Source of the DNA: Nocardia goodfellowii
GTDB taxonomy: Bacteria > Actinomycetota > Actinomycetes > Mycobacteriales > Mycobacteriaceae
Assembly: GCF_017875645.1 (NCBI RefSeq)
Contig: NZ_JAGGMR010000001.1
Location: 7,688,001-7,752,000, forward strand
DNA: 64,000 bases
Direction of reading: 5' to 3'
Below the pieces are notes generated by a model. It did no database searches. It had not been told where the DNA came from and was given only the letters and a program-made list of their open reading frames with translations. Position 1 is the first letter of the stretch. Each line of letters opens with the position of its first letter. A program made the translations under genes and the position numbers. Of the stretch, positions 53,667 through 62,017 are shown piece by piece.

Positions 53667-55553
53667 TTACCGACCTATCGCCGACGCCCGGACCTGTTCC
53701 AGCATCGCGATTTTGACCAGCTCCGACTGACCCGCTGGGTGGCAGATGAAATCGCCACGCCGGAAGTTGGGTACAAAGCTGTTCATCCGGCGCATTTCCA
53801 AGACTTTCACTCGCAACTCTGGCAGCAACGCTATCGCCCGCGCCATCGCCGTTTGCTCAAAGAACAGGTCGGTGACTTCCATACTCCAAGCCGCATCCAG
53901 AAATTCACGCACCGCATCGTTGCCCCGCGCGAGGAAACTACCGGAGTTGAAACCGCCCGGATCATGCGTGACGATCAGGTCATAGTCGTCATCACACAGA
54001 TCCTTCAGATCTATATCGAAGTTCGTGATCGCCGCGTCGGCGTCGATCCAATACACCCAATCATGATCATCGAGGTGACGCTTTACCGCCGGAATCTTCG
54101 ACCAGTGCGGCGCACGTTCCTTGGTGAATACATCGGTGTAGCCGTAGAAGGCGAAGCCGTGGCGCTCACAGTAGGCCCGTTTGTCCTCCGCGTGCGGGCG
54201 CGCCCACCCTTCGATTTTCGGCGACCACAGCGTGACGAGCCCGATCGTCGCCTGCTTCGGCGGCTGGAAACTCCACAGCGGCGGATGATCCTCACCTACC
54301 ACTACCCCTTGCAGTTCGGCCATCGGCGCCGGCATCTCCACCGCGGTAGGCAACGGCCGACGGGGCCACTGAACAGGGTTGTGGCGCAGGGGTTTCCGTA
54401 CGTTTGTGTGCTCTTCGACAACGGCGAGTACATCCGGACCACAGTTCCAGACGTCGCGATGCGTCCGCACCCAGCGCGACGCGGCGCGGCCGAGTTCGGC
54501 CGCCGCACCGCGATGCAGCGACACCCAGCGCAGCTTCTCCTGGACATCGGCGCAGTCCGCTCCGGCGAGCACACCGGTGAACGCCCGGTCGGGCTGAGTG
54601 TCCGGTCGCCACTTCGAAGGCTCGACAGACAAAACCAGGTCACCGGCTTCCCGGCAGACATCGGCCTGTCCTTCGGACTCCAGCGCGATGACAGGTAATC
54701 CGGTGGCCATTCCTTCGAGGAGTGTGGTGCCGAAACCCTCATTACCCAGCACCATCAATACATCGGCATCGGCGTACCACTGCGCCGTACTCGGGGTTTC
54801 CGCGGTCAACGTGTCGACGTGGATCCGTGGGTCGGCCGCCAGATGGCAGTCGGGCCAACCTTGCTGAGACTTGATCACAAGCCGGGCATCCGGATCATCC
54901 CGGAATACCTCCTGCCAGGCGCAGATACCGGCACGGAAGTCGTTGTGTTCGTTCTTCGGTCGCATCATGCCGAGCAGCAGAGTGGTGAACACCGCGCGCG
55001 GGGGGCGATCCTGACAGGGGAACGCCTCCGGATCTATACCGTCGGGGACGATGTGGATCGGCACTGTGACACCAGAACGACGGAAAGCATCTGCCACGTG
55101 ATGGCTCGGCACAATAACCGCTTTCGCACGATTCAGCCCGGCGGTCCAGCGCCCTGGAATGCGCATGCTCTCACACCGGGTCCGGACGAACAGGTCCGGA
55201 CCCACCAGGAATCCGAACTCCGGACGGTCCACGCACCCCGAAAATAGAATCGGCCCGTCCACCCGCGCCGACGACTTCGCGACTATGCGCCGAAGTTCAC
55301 TGGAGCATCCGTGCCCGAGCTTCGACAACGGGACGGCGCTGAGCCGGACGCCGTCCCGATGCATTCCGCGCACCATGTGCTCATTCGCCCGGCTGTAAGT
55401 GTCGGGGGTGCCGAAGTCACCGAAAATCGTCAGATTCGCGAGGCCGGCCGGCCGGCGGCGTGCCGCCGAAACCGACCGGACTGCTTCACGAATCCCCGAG
55501 TACGCGGATGAGCCGAGGCCGAGGTTGCCCTTCGCTGCCTCAGTGGAGTGCAT
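53667..55553 (-). CDS. Two-domain glycosyltransferase (GT4-like + GMA12/GT34-like)
   Basis: A 628-residue enzyme without signal or TM. The N-terminal GT-B part (about 40-390) has LLGMMRPKNEHNDF and a GT4-type E-x7-E motif in GNEGFGTTLLEGMATGLPV. The C-terminal GT-A part (about 430-620) has VYWIDADAAITNFD with DxD at Asp504/506 and AHWSK-like HWSKIPAVKRHLDDHDW, as in galactosyl/mannosyl transferases of the GMA12/MNN10 group. Its ATG (55553) lies inside the end of the Tyr-Gly peptide gene, so the two are coupled. It probably glycosylates that peptide in the cytosol. The paralogue at 62018-63898 has the same design. Confidence 0.85.
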   Translation of the reverse strand: MHSTEAAKGNLGLGSSAYSGIREAVRSVSAARRRPAGLANLTIFGDFGTPDTYSRANEHMVRGMHRDGVRLSAVPLSKLGHGCSSELRRIVAKSSARVDGPILFSGCVDRPEFGFLVGPDLFVRTRCESMRIPGRWTAGLNRAKAVIVPSHHVADAFRRSGVTVPIHIVPDGIDPEAFPCQDRPPRAVFTTLLLGMMRPKNEHNDFRAGICAWQEVFRDDPDARLVIKSQQGWPDCHLAADPRIHVDTLTAETPSTAQWYADADVLMVLGNEGFGTTLLEGMATGLPVIALESEGQADVCREAGDLVLSVEPSKWRPDTQPDRAFTGVLAGADCADVQEKLRWVSLHRGAAAELGRAASRWVRTHRDVWNCGPDVLAVVEEHTNVRKPLRHNPVQWPRRPLPTAVEMPAPMAELQGVVVGEDHPPLWSFQPPKQATIGLVTLWSPKIEGWARPHAEDKRAYCERHGFAFYGYTDVFTKERAPHWSKIPAVKRHLDDHDWVYWIDADAAITNFDIDLKDLCDDDYDLIVTHDPGGFNSGSFLARGNDAVREFLDAAWSMEVTDLFFEQTAMARAIALLPELRVKVLEMRRMNSFVPNFRRGDFICHPAGQSELVKIAMLEQVRASAIGR

Positions 55554-55998
55554 GCGAAAGACCATAAGCTGTATTGCCGCAGCCGCAGGACGACTGCCTT
55601 CCGTAGGCCGCATCGTATCCATACGCCGCGTCGTATCCGTACGCGGATTGATATCCATAAGCCGAGTCATAGCCGTACGCGGCGTCATACCCATACGCCG
55701 ACCGATATCCATAAGCCGAGTCATAGCCGTACGCGGCGTCATACCCATACGCCGACCGATATCCATAAGCCGAGTCGTAACCGTACGCCGCGTCATACCC
55801 ATACGCCGACCGGTAACCGTAAGCCGAGTCGTAACCGTAAGCACGGTCGTCCCCGAAGAACCTGCGCTTCTGTGATCCTCGGTTCTTACCCAACTGCTGA
55901 ATCGTTTCGGCATTGGCGAACTCCGGGAAGGCAGTGGTAGCGATAGCCACCATCGCGGCCGCACCGGAAAAACGGAAGAGATTGCGCCGTGACACCAT
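55540..55998 (-). CDS. Exported Tyr-Gly repeat peptide, putative glycosylated substrate
   Basis: A 152-residue protein. The signal SRRNLFRFSGAAAMVAIA has a twin-arginine start and ends FPEFANA (predicted cut after residue 30). A basic linker (31-52) precedes 13 hexapeptides AYGYxx (53-130, xx = DS, RS, DA, QS) grouped as DS-RS-DA triplets, then AYGRQS, the CxC-bearing SCGCGN and a short end. Tyr and Gly make up about half of the repeat region. GGGAG precedes the ATG. It follows the MauE-like gene by 17 nt and overlaps the glycosyltransferase by 14 nt. The second peptide gene at the right edge shares PEFA[N/H]A, Tyr-Gly repeats and a CxC end. Confidence 0.85.
   Translation of the reverse strand: MVSRRNLFRFSGAAAMVAIATTAFPEFANAETIQQLGKNRGSQKRRFFGDDRAYGYDSAYGYRSAYGYDAAYGYDSAYGYRSAYGYDAAYGYDSAYGYRSAYGYDAAYGYDSAYGYQSAYGYDAAYGYDAAYGRQSSCGCGNTAYGLSHALH
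55609..55842 (-). repeat. Tandem repeat encoding AYGYxx units
   Basis: 18-bp units organised as 54-bp higher-order repeats (three hexapeptides each), about 13 units, very similar at the DNA level. Such arrays can expand or contract by slippage. Confidence 0.9.
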
Positions 55999-56015
55999 GT
56001 GGATCTCCCTTTCAG

Positions 56016-56585
56016 TCAGAAGCTTGCGATTTGGACCAGATTCCGCCGCTGTTCTGCCTGCCGCAAAACCACGGTTACCACACTTATCGACGCGACCATC
56101 GCCGCGACCACAACCGATTGCCGCCATGAACTCGATCCGGCCAGCGCCAAAGTTGTGGTCCCACGTAACCCGACGACGCCGACCGCCACGATGAATACAA
56201 CGTTCCTGAACAACGCATAGCTGCTCGTCAAAGGCCGCAGCCGACAGAGGCTGCCGCCCGACAGCACACGTCCACGCCTGACTGCCAGCCACAACACAGT
56301 GGTAGTCGCGACGAGGACCGCGCCCGCCAGTAGTGGCCCAGCCGCACCGAATGCACCGAACAGCAACAACGTTCCGGCGAACAACTCGACGACCGGCAGC
56401 CCCTTGGCAACCGGCCCCACTATCCTGGCGGGCAGCAACTGGTGGGCAGCCAACCACACCTGCCGCCACGCGCTGACCGAAGTCAGCAGACTCGCACCTC
56501 GGGCAATGAGAAAAACGCCCACTATAAGCCGGGTGCCCATTTCGAAAACGTCCCAGAAAGATTCGGAAAATACCACTGGTGACAC
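56016..56585 (-). CDS. MauE/DoxX-like membrane protein
   Basis: A 189-residue, four-helix membrane protein (about 15-35, 60-85, 85-105, 128-150). The segment LSGGSLCRLRPLTSSYALFR, then NVVFIVAVGVV, matches the MauE-type pattern of a Cys-bearing loop followed by an RN helix. MauE/DoxX relatives act with exported redox or cofactor-bearing proteins. The GTG at 56585 has GAGGGAG 8 nt upstream; the frame reaches 56723 without a better start. It is first in the operon with the Tyr-Gly peptide and glycosyltransferase, so it may help peptide export or Cys maturation. Confidence 0.7.
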   Translation of the reverse strand: MSPVVFSESFWDVFEMGTRLIVGVFLIARGASLLTSVSAWRQVWLAAHQLLPARIVGPVAKGLPVVELFAGTLLLFGAFGAAGPLLAGAVLVATTTVLWLAVRRGRVLSGGSLCRLRPLTSSYALFRNVVFIVAVGVVGLRGTTTLALAGSSSWRQSVVVAAMVASISVVTVVLRQAEQRRNLVQIASF

Positions 56586-56799
56586 CGCAACAACTCCCTC
56601 GAGTACCCCGTTGCCAACGCTTGCGCTCCCCCCGCCTGCAGCGACTATGGTTCGGAGCGGATGCCGCGAGGGATGGGCCCAGCGGCCTCCTCGTCGGGAA
56701 CTTCCGGATTGCGCGCTCAACAATGTACGGCGCTGCCGCCGCCGACGTAGGTCGACGACGGCAGGCTACGAGAGCGACGGCCTCGTCTTCGTCTTCGAT

Positions 56800-57342
56800 T
56801 TAAGCGACTGGTGCGACGATGGAGCGGACGGCGTCGACGACCTTGGCCATGCCGTCGATCGCGTCGGAGATCTTCTGGTCGTCGCGCTGGCCCCTATCGC
56901 CGGACCTGCTCGCGCCCCGGTCACCACCACGGTCGCGGTCCCTATCCATGTCCCCGCCCCGGCTCCGGTCGATTACCCCGCCCCGATCCCGATCATCGCC
57001 GCCCCGGTCACGGTCGCGGTCCATGTCCACGCCCCTGCCACGGTCCATGTCCACGCCCCTGCCACGGTCCATGTCTCCGCCCCGACCCCTATCCCGATCC
57101 CGGTCCATGTCCCTGCCCCGGTCCCGATCCCGGTCCCTATCCATGTCCCGGCCCCGGCCCCGGCCCCGATCTCCGCTATCCGCGTCGTGGAGGGAAAGGT
57201 CTTGGGCGAGTGCTGTTCCGGTGAGCGTCTTGGAAATCCCGGCCTGCTGATTACAGGCGGAAGCCACACCTCCACCGAGTGTGAGCGTCGCGGCCACCGC
57301 GGCCAGACCACTCAACGCCGTGATGGCAAGTTTGGAAAACAT
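56800..57342 (-). CDS. Exported Asp/Arg/Gly-repeat protein
   Basis: A 180-residue protein with Sec signal ending GGGVASA before CNQQAGISKTLTG. A long low-complexity region (about 55-155) is built from DRDRDRG, DMDRGRG and DMDRDRDRGG units. The C-terminal end is an amphipathic helix (DAIDGMAKVVDAVRSIVAPV). AAAGG precedes the ATG at 57342. It should be highly charged and disordered; it could bind ions or wall polymers. No family is recognised. It is upstream of, and parallel to, the Tyr-Gly operon, separated by 214 nt that probably hold its promoter. Confidence 0.75.
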   Translation of the reverse strand: MFSKLAITALSGLAAVAATLTLGGGVASACNQQAGISKTLTGTALAQDLSLHDADSGDRGRGRGRDMDRDRDRDRGRDMDRDRDRGRGGDMDRGRGVDMDRGRGVDMDRDRDRGGDDRDRGGVIDRSRGGDMDRDRDRGGDRGASRSGDRGQRDDQKISDAIDGMAKVVDAVRSIVAPVA

Positions 57343-57433
57343 TCGAAGCACCTTTCAGTCGACTGAATGACAGGCAGTACACACCGCACCGTCAGCTCGG
57401 GCATATAACCTTCATCCGGTCACGCTGTGCGAA

Positions 57434-57473
57434 CGCAGCCTCCGGCCCGCGTATTCGCCGGCCAGAGGCTGCG
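57434..57473 (-). terminator. Hairpin terminator after the tiny-peptide genes
   Basis: CGCAGCCTC pairs with GAGGCTGCG, with an inner CGGCC/GGCCG stem. It lies about 120 nt past the stop of the 57594-57671 peptide on the minus strand. Confidence 0.6.
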
Positions 57474-57593
57474 TCGGGCTATTCCGCCGAGTGATGCCGC
57501 AACATCACCCTGATCGGGATTTGCCTCACCTCCGCGCTGCGTGGGTTCCGCCGACCCGCAGAGCTTTCGGGAGACAGCCAGGGGTTTCGTAGT

Positions 57594-57671
57594 TCAGAGC
57601 AGGGAATTGACGACGAGGCTGACGACCTCGGTCAGAAGGTTGCCTACGATGGAGAGAAGTCCGGACAGCAT
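57594..57671 (-). CDS. Tiny hydrophobic peptide, 25 aa
   Basis: MLSGLLSIVGNLLTEVV followed by a short Leu/Val end. It is preceded by a textbook ribosome-binding site (GAAGGAG, 9 nt upstream). It forms a single amphipathic helix of Leu and Val with few charges, like phenol-soluble-modulin-type or holin-like peptides. It lies downstream of the cutinase-like gene and the 57909-57998 peptide, with a terminator behind it. Confidence 0.6.
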   Translation of the reverse strand: MLSGLLSIVGNLLTEVVSLVVNSLL

Positions 57672-57908
57672 GATTGTTTACTCCTTCAGTGTTGTGGCCC
57701 GATTTCCACGGGCCGCTATTTGAATGCCATCGCCTGCCGAGAATTCTGCAGCTGCAGTCTGCAGCTCGGAACAGGAACGCTGATGACGCTTTCGTCGGCG
57801 CCGGCCAGAGCGTTCAGCCAGCGTGCCGATAAGTGATTCGGAGTCACCGGTACGGCGGATGGAAATAAATATCGCTTCCGTCAAATTACTTGTGTGACAT
57901 GGGCAGGA

Positions 57909-57998
57909 CTACAGCAGTCCGCCTGTCACGGCGCTGAGCAGTTCTCCGACGACATTGAGCACTGTCGTCACAAGGTTCAGGACAGGGCGCAGGATCAT
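57909..57998 (-). CDS. Tiny hydrophobic peptide, 29 aa, coupled to cutinase-like gene
   Basis: MILRPVLNLVTTVLNVV then GELLSAVTGGLL. The start ATG overlaps the cutinase-like stop as ATGA, so it must be translated by coupling. Composition and ending (LL) resemble the 57594-57671 peptide and the 37440-37517 peptide. The stretch between the two peptides (57672-57908) holds no other supported gene. Confidence 0.6.
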   Translation of the reverse strand: MILRPVLNLVTTVLNVVGELLSAVTGGLL

Positions 57999-59818
57999 TG
58001 CGTATTCCGTTTCTTCTCGTGGGGTCGAGGGTTATGCGGGCTACGCGGTCGCTCGCGTTGTGCACCGCTGAGAAAATTCTCCTTTCGGGAACCGAGCCAT
58101 GACGGCAACAGACCGATGATCATGAGCAGGAGCAGCAATTCCCAGCCCGCCCCCGCCCATCGGCCGGGTGAATCGTCGCCGGTAAGTCGCGTCTCGAACG
58201 CCAGCAACCGGGTAAGCAGGCTCGTCACGCTCGGGGAATCGACCACACGTTCCTCCGGAACGCTGCGCGGTCGGCCCTCGAGCATCCTGACCGGTGGCTT
58301 CGCGGGAGTCGGTGCGAGAGTGGAACTCTGAACCGGCGCGGGCGGTGCCGCCCGCATCGACGAACCTTCCGGGCGCGGCGAAGAGGTAGGACCCGTGACG
58401 GCTTTTCCGGCAGCCAATGCCTTGGCGAGTTCGGCGAACCAGTTCGCGACCCAAGCGGTCGACGTCTGCTCAGCGGACAGGGGAACGAAGGCGTAGGCGC
58501 CGTGTCGCGCGACCGTGTCCTGGTACCTCGCCCATACCGCCGGGTCGACGAGTTCGTGGTTGTCGGCTATCGCGGCACCGAGGGCGTCGAATACCGCCGT
58601 CAACAGATCGCTTCGCTCGTCGCCGGAAACGGGCAGATTGTCCTGCGGCTGCAGCAGCTTCGTTGCGAGACGGGTGAGTCCCGCTATCGGGTCCGCCTGG
58701 GCCGTTGCCATCACTTCGGCGACATCGTCGGTGGTCAACACCGTCCCGGCTACGGCCGTCATCGCGTTCAACGTGAGGGTCGCGAGTTTCACCAAGGCGG
58801 CTCGCGCGTTCGGGCCATCGACACGCACCCGGGGGTCGGAGGCTTCGACGAGCCTTTTACTCAGTGGCAGTTCGGCAGTCAGCGACAGATCGCCGAACTC
58901 GTTGCCGTGCAGGTCCTCTCCGATGACCGCCTGGGTGGTTTTGACCAGAGTCGTCTCGGTGGCATGGAGTACCGATTGCAGCACTGTGAACGGCCGGGTC
59001 GGGGTGAGCAACGCCTGACCGACAATGTTGGTAATGGCATGCAGAATCGGGATTTCGGGCGGCGCGTCGCACGCGAGATCACCCGTGACGCAGAATGATG
59101 CGACGCGGCCGGTGAGGTCACCGAAGCTCGCCTCGATATCGCGCTTCGGACCTATTCCGCCGCCGCTCGGCATCGGCTGTTGCAGGCGCGGCAGACCGGA
59201 CAGTTCCGCGGCATCGAGCCCAGGGGCGGGATCGGGCAACACCTTGCTGGCTGCCCCGGGAAACAAGGGTGAACCAGGTCGCCGGGTCGGGTCCGAGAAC
59301 AACGCGACGGCCGCGACCTTTTCGCTCGGCACGTTGCCCTGGCCGTGTCCGATCTCCTTGGCGTACAACGAGACAACGTGGGCGCCCTGGGAATATCCCA
59401 CCAGAGCCAGTCGAGTCCGTTCGCAACGATCGGTGACGGCTTTCGCCATCGTGCGCAGCTGGGCCAAGCCACCGGCTACCGAGTCGGCATAGGAGAACGC
59501 GCTTCCCGGTGTGGCTCCCCCGAAACTCGCCGCGTAGGGCACATATTCGCGGGCGACTACCTGGGGGCCACCGGCATTGACGACCATGGGAGCGAAGACC
59601 GTCGCGAGCATTCCCGTGTCGATTTTCGTTTGTGCCGCCAATGAGGATTGTCCGGTTCCCTGCACACCCAGCGCGTAGAGGGCGGGACATGACTCATTCC
59701 CTTGCACCTCAGCAAGCGCTCGGTTCGGGGCGATGGTCATGACAGCCGCGATCGCGACTGCCGGCACTGAAACCGCGAGCAGACGACGAACGTCATTTGG
59801 AAATCGGATCCGCTGCAA
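57995..59818 (-). CDS. Exported, membrane-anchored cutinase-like hydrolase
   Basis: A 607-residue protein. It has a signal peptide (about 10-35, ending APNRALA), and a cutinase domain (about 40-250) with nucleophile elbow LALVGYSQGAHVVSLYA. An Ala/Thr-rich helical region (about 270-470), a Pro/Ser-rich linker and one C-terminal TM helix (about 550-575, WELLLLLMIIGLLPSWLG) with a basic tail follow. Cutinase-like enzymes of mycolata hydrolyse lipid esters, including wall lipids. The TTG at 59818 has GGTGGGG before it and gives the best signal peptide; a TTG at 59866 is an alternative. Confidence 0.8.
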   Translation of the reverse strand: MQRIRFPNDVRRLLAVSVPAVAIAAVMTIAPNRALAEVQGNESCPALYALGVQGTGQSSLAAQTKIDTGMLATVFAPMVVNAGGPQVVAREYVPYAASFGGATPGSAFSYADSVAGGLAQLRTMAKAVTDRCERTRLALVGYSQGAHVVSLYAKEIGHGQGNVPSEKVAAVALFSDPTRRPGSPLFPGAASKVLPDPAPGLDAAELSGLPRLQQPMPSGGGIGPKRDIEASFGDLTGRVASFCVTGDLACDAPPEIPILHAITNIVGQALLTPTRPFTVLQSVLHATETTLVKTTQAVIGEDLHGNEFGDLSLTAELPLSKRLVEASDPRVRVDGPNARAALVKLATLTLNAMTAVAGTVLTTDDVAEVMATAQADPIAGLTRLATKLLQPQDNLPVSGDERSDLLTAVFDALGAAIADNHELVDPAVWARYQDTVARHGAYAFVPLSAEQTSTAWVANWFAELAKALAAGKAVTGPTSSPRPEGSSMRAAPPAPVQSSTLAPTPAKPPVRMLEGRPRSVPEERVVDSPSVTSLLTRLLAFETRLTGDDSPGRWAGAGWELLLLLMIIGLLPSWLGSRKENFLSGAQRERPRSPHNPRPHEKKRNTQ

Positions 59819-60179
59819 ATCCCCACCTTCAACGCTCAAGTCATAGTCGATAACTTCTTCTGGCAACCATCGGCGCAGGACACGGCACTACCACGCCCCG
59901 CAGCGTCGCGGTAGCTGGATTGCCAATTACGTGCTGAAACTTATAGCAGCAGTGTTCATTCGACGCGGACTCGCTCTCGGATTGGTGCGAATTCGGACCA
60001 TTAGCGTCCGTCGGCCGCCGAACTATAGCGGACGAACCGTGCCATGATCACGTAAGGTGACCGGCATTCGACTGTCCCGAACCCATCCCCGACTCCCTCG
60101 GCAACGAAGACCACGGGGTGCTTCCAAGCGGTGTGCATCCGAAATCGGCATTATGACGTGATTGGAGCAGGGTCGTCGA
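59819..60179. other. Divergent intergenic region
   Basis: This lies between the cutinase-like gene (-) and the metallopeptidase gene (+). No gene or RNA is recognisable; it must contain both promoters. An AT-rich stretch around 59925-59955 is the best candidate for the minus-strand promoter. Confidence 0.4.
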
Positions 60180-61592
60180 ATGAGGCTGTTCGGAATGTGT
60201 TGTGCCGCACTGGGTGCGGCGTTGGTTTCGGTATCCTCGCCGGTCGCGATGGGTGCGCCCGGCGGAGATCCACTCGTCGGCGCGCCCGGTTTGGGCGACC
60301 CGTACTACCCCATGGACGGCAACGGCGGATACGACGTCGGGCATTACGAGGTGAACATCGACTACGACCCGCCCGCGCACCGGATCATCGGGAAGACTCG
60401 AATCGAGGCGACCGCTACACAGGCCTTGAAATCGTTCAATCTGGACTTCACCGGTCCAGATATCGCGAACGTCGCCGTAAACGGTGTCGGCGCCGAGTTC
60501 AACCGCAACGGCGACCACGAATTGACAATCACCCCGGCACGTGTCCTGCTGCCCGGTGTGCCATTCATCGTTTCCGTCGAATACTCCGGCGCGGTCACCG
60601 AGAGCCGCTCCGGGAAGGGCTGGACATTCCTGCCCAGCGGCGGCGCGGTAGTCGCCGGTCAACCCCACTCGGCCCGCAGTTGGTACCCGCTCAACGACAC
60701 ACTCCTGGATAAAGCCACCTTCACCCTGGAGGCGACCGTGCCCGCGGAGTGGGATCTCGTATCGATCGGCCATCCAACGCGGAACACGGTGACCGGCGAC
60801 CGGCGGGCCGTCAGGTGGGAAACGAAGGAGCAGGTGCTCGGGTATCTGACGATGCTCGCCGTCGATCATTTCGAGTATCTCGAACAACGCCGGTCCAACG
60901 GCATGCCGCTGCTCAGCGCCTTCTCGCCGGGCGCCACGGACAAGCGAGAATACGAACAGCGATTGCCGGAAGTCCTCGACTTCCTCGAAAAGCTCTATGG
61001 TCCGTATCCTTTCGAGACGGCTGGAGGTGTCTTCCACGACGCGGATATCAACACGTCGCTGGAGACCCAGACCCGGCCCGTATACGCCAGTTGGGCGGAT
61101 CTGAACACCGTCGTTCATGAAATCACCCACCAATGGTGGGGTGACTCGGTCACGATGCGGCACTGGTCCGACATCTGCCTCAACGAGTGCTTCGCTGAAT
61201 ACACCGCCGATTACCTGTGGCCGGAGCGCGTAGAGGGCGTCGATGTCGACCAGAACTATCGCGAAGCCATCCGTGAACGCCTCGGTGACGACAAGTTCTG
61301 GCGGATCCCGCTGAACGACCCGGGCGTGCAGAACATCTTCACGTCGGCTTACTCGCGGGGACCGCTGTTCCTGCATGCGCTGCGCAAACAGCTCGGTGAC
61401 GACGTATTCTTCGCCGCGGTCCGGGAATTCGCCACCACGAAGGTGCACACCGCCACCTCGATCGCCGAGTTCCGCTCGTTCATCCAGTCGAAATCGCGGA
61501 CGGATATCCGCGACTTCCTGGACGCCTGGCTGAACGGCACCACTCCGCCCGCGGAGAAGTATCTCTTTCCCGGATCGCTGAGCAAAGGATAA
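60180..61592 (+). CDS. Secreted M1-family zinc metallopeptidase (aminopeptidase N-like)
   Basis: A 470-residue protein with a signal peptide (about 1-25, ending AMGA). The N-terminal beta domain starts DVGHYEVNIDYDPPAHRIIG. The catalytic domain has the zinc motif HEITHQWWG (His313, Glu314, His317) and Glu336 in CLNECFAEY. The exopeptidase GxMEN motif is replaced by GGVFHDADI, as in other shortened bacterial relatives. Length is about half that of PepN, lacking the C-terminal helical domain. ATG at 60180 was chosen to give the signal peptide. It is 2 nt upstream of lsr2. Confidence 0.88.
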   Translation: MRLFGMCCAALGAALVSVSSPVAMGAPGGDPLVGAPGLGDPYYPMDGNGGYDVGHYEVNIDYDPPAHRIIGKTRIEATATQALKSFNLDFTGPDIANVAVNGVGAEFNRNGDHELTITPARVLLPGVPFIVSVEYSGAVTESRSGKGWTFLPSGGAVVAGQPHSARSWYPLNDTLLDKATFTLEATVPAEWDLVSIGHPTRNTVTGDRRAVRWETKEQVLGYLTMLAVDHFEYLEQRRSNGMPLLSAFSPGATDKREYEQRLPEVLDFLEKLYGPYPFETAGGVFHDADINTSLETQTRPVYASWADLNTVVHEITHQWWGDSVTMRHWSDICLNECFAEYTADYLWPERVEGVDVDQNYREAIRERLGDDKFWRIPLNDPGVQNIFTSAYSRGPLFLHALRKQLGDDVFFAAVREFATTKVHTATSIAEFRSFIQSKSRTDIRDFLDAWLNGTTPPAEKYLFPGSLSKG

Positions 61593-61594
61593 GC

Positions 61595-61930
61595 ATGGCG
61601 CGCAAACTCGTTGTGACACTCATCGACGACTACGACGGTAGGTCCGAAGCTGACGAGACCGTCACCTTCGCGGTAGACGGCATCGCCTACGAGATGGACC
61701 TGTCGGTCCGCAACGCAGGCGAGTTGCGTGGTCTCTTCGCGCAGTGGGCGCGGCACGCGCGCAAGATCGATCCCATGCCGCGAGGCGGCAACGGCGGTAT
61801 GCGCCGGGCTGTCGACCGGGACCAAACCGCGGCTATCCGCGCCTGGGCGCGTAAACAAGGACACAAGGTTTCCACCCGCGGGCGCATCTCGAGCAAGCTC
61901 GCGACGGCCTACGACGAGGCAAGTCGGTAA
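61595..61930 (+). CDS. lsr2: Lsr2-family nucleoid-associated xenogeneic silencer
   Basis: A 111-residue protein. The N-terminal dimerisation domain is ARKLVVTLIDDYDG, and the C-terminal AT-rich DNA-binding domain reads IRAWARKQGHKVSTRGRISS, with the minor-groove RGR motif at 95-97. Lsr2 binds AT-rich, often acquired, DNA and represses it. Mycolata usually carry a main copy near lysS/clpC; this copy, beside a peptidase and the repeat-peptide genes, is probably an extra paralogue with a local role. It starts 2 nt after the peptidase stop. Confidence 0.92.
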   Translation: MARKLVVTLIDDYDGRSEADETVTFAVDGIAYEMDLSVRNAGELRGLFAQWARHARKIDPMPRGGNGGMRRAVDRDQTAAIRAWARKQGHKVSTRGRISSKLATAYDEASR

Positions 61931-61946
61931 GGCCTCCCCCGAATGA

Positions 61947-61984
61947 ACCGGCGGTGCCGTGCTCCATAGCACGCCACCGCCGGT
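61947..61984. terminator. Bidirectional hairpin terminator
   Basis: Stem ACCGGCGGTG / CACCGCCGGT with inner GTGCT/AGCAC pairs, between lsr2 (+) and the second glycosyltransferase (-). Confidence 0.75.
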
Positions 61985-62017
61985 CCTATACGCAAGATAC
62001 TGACCCGCACCGCGCTG

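Noticed and set aside
53667..55964. Glycosyltransferase start as far upstream as 55964
   Set aside because: The extension is the Tyr-Gly repeat gene read in another frame (Met/Arg/Thr repeats); the true N-terminus begins at about 55553.
57678..57884. A 68-codon minus-strand frame between the two tiny-peptide genes
   Set aside because: Arg/Ser/Gln-rich composition, no ribosome-binding site, and no similarity to its neighbours; treated as spacer.
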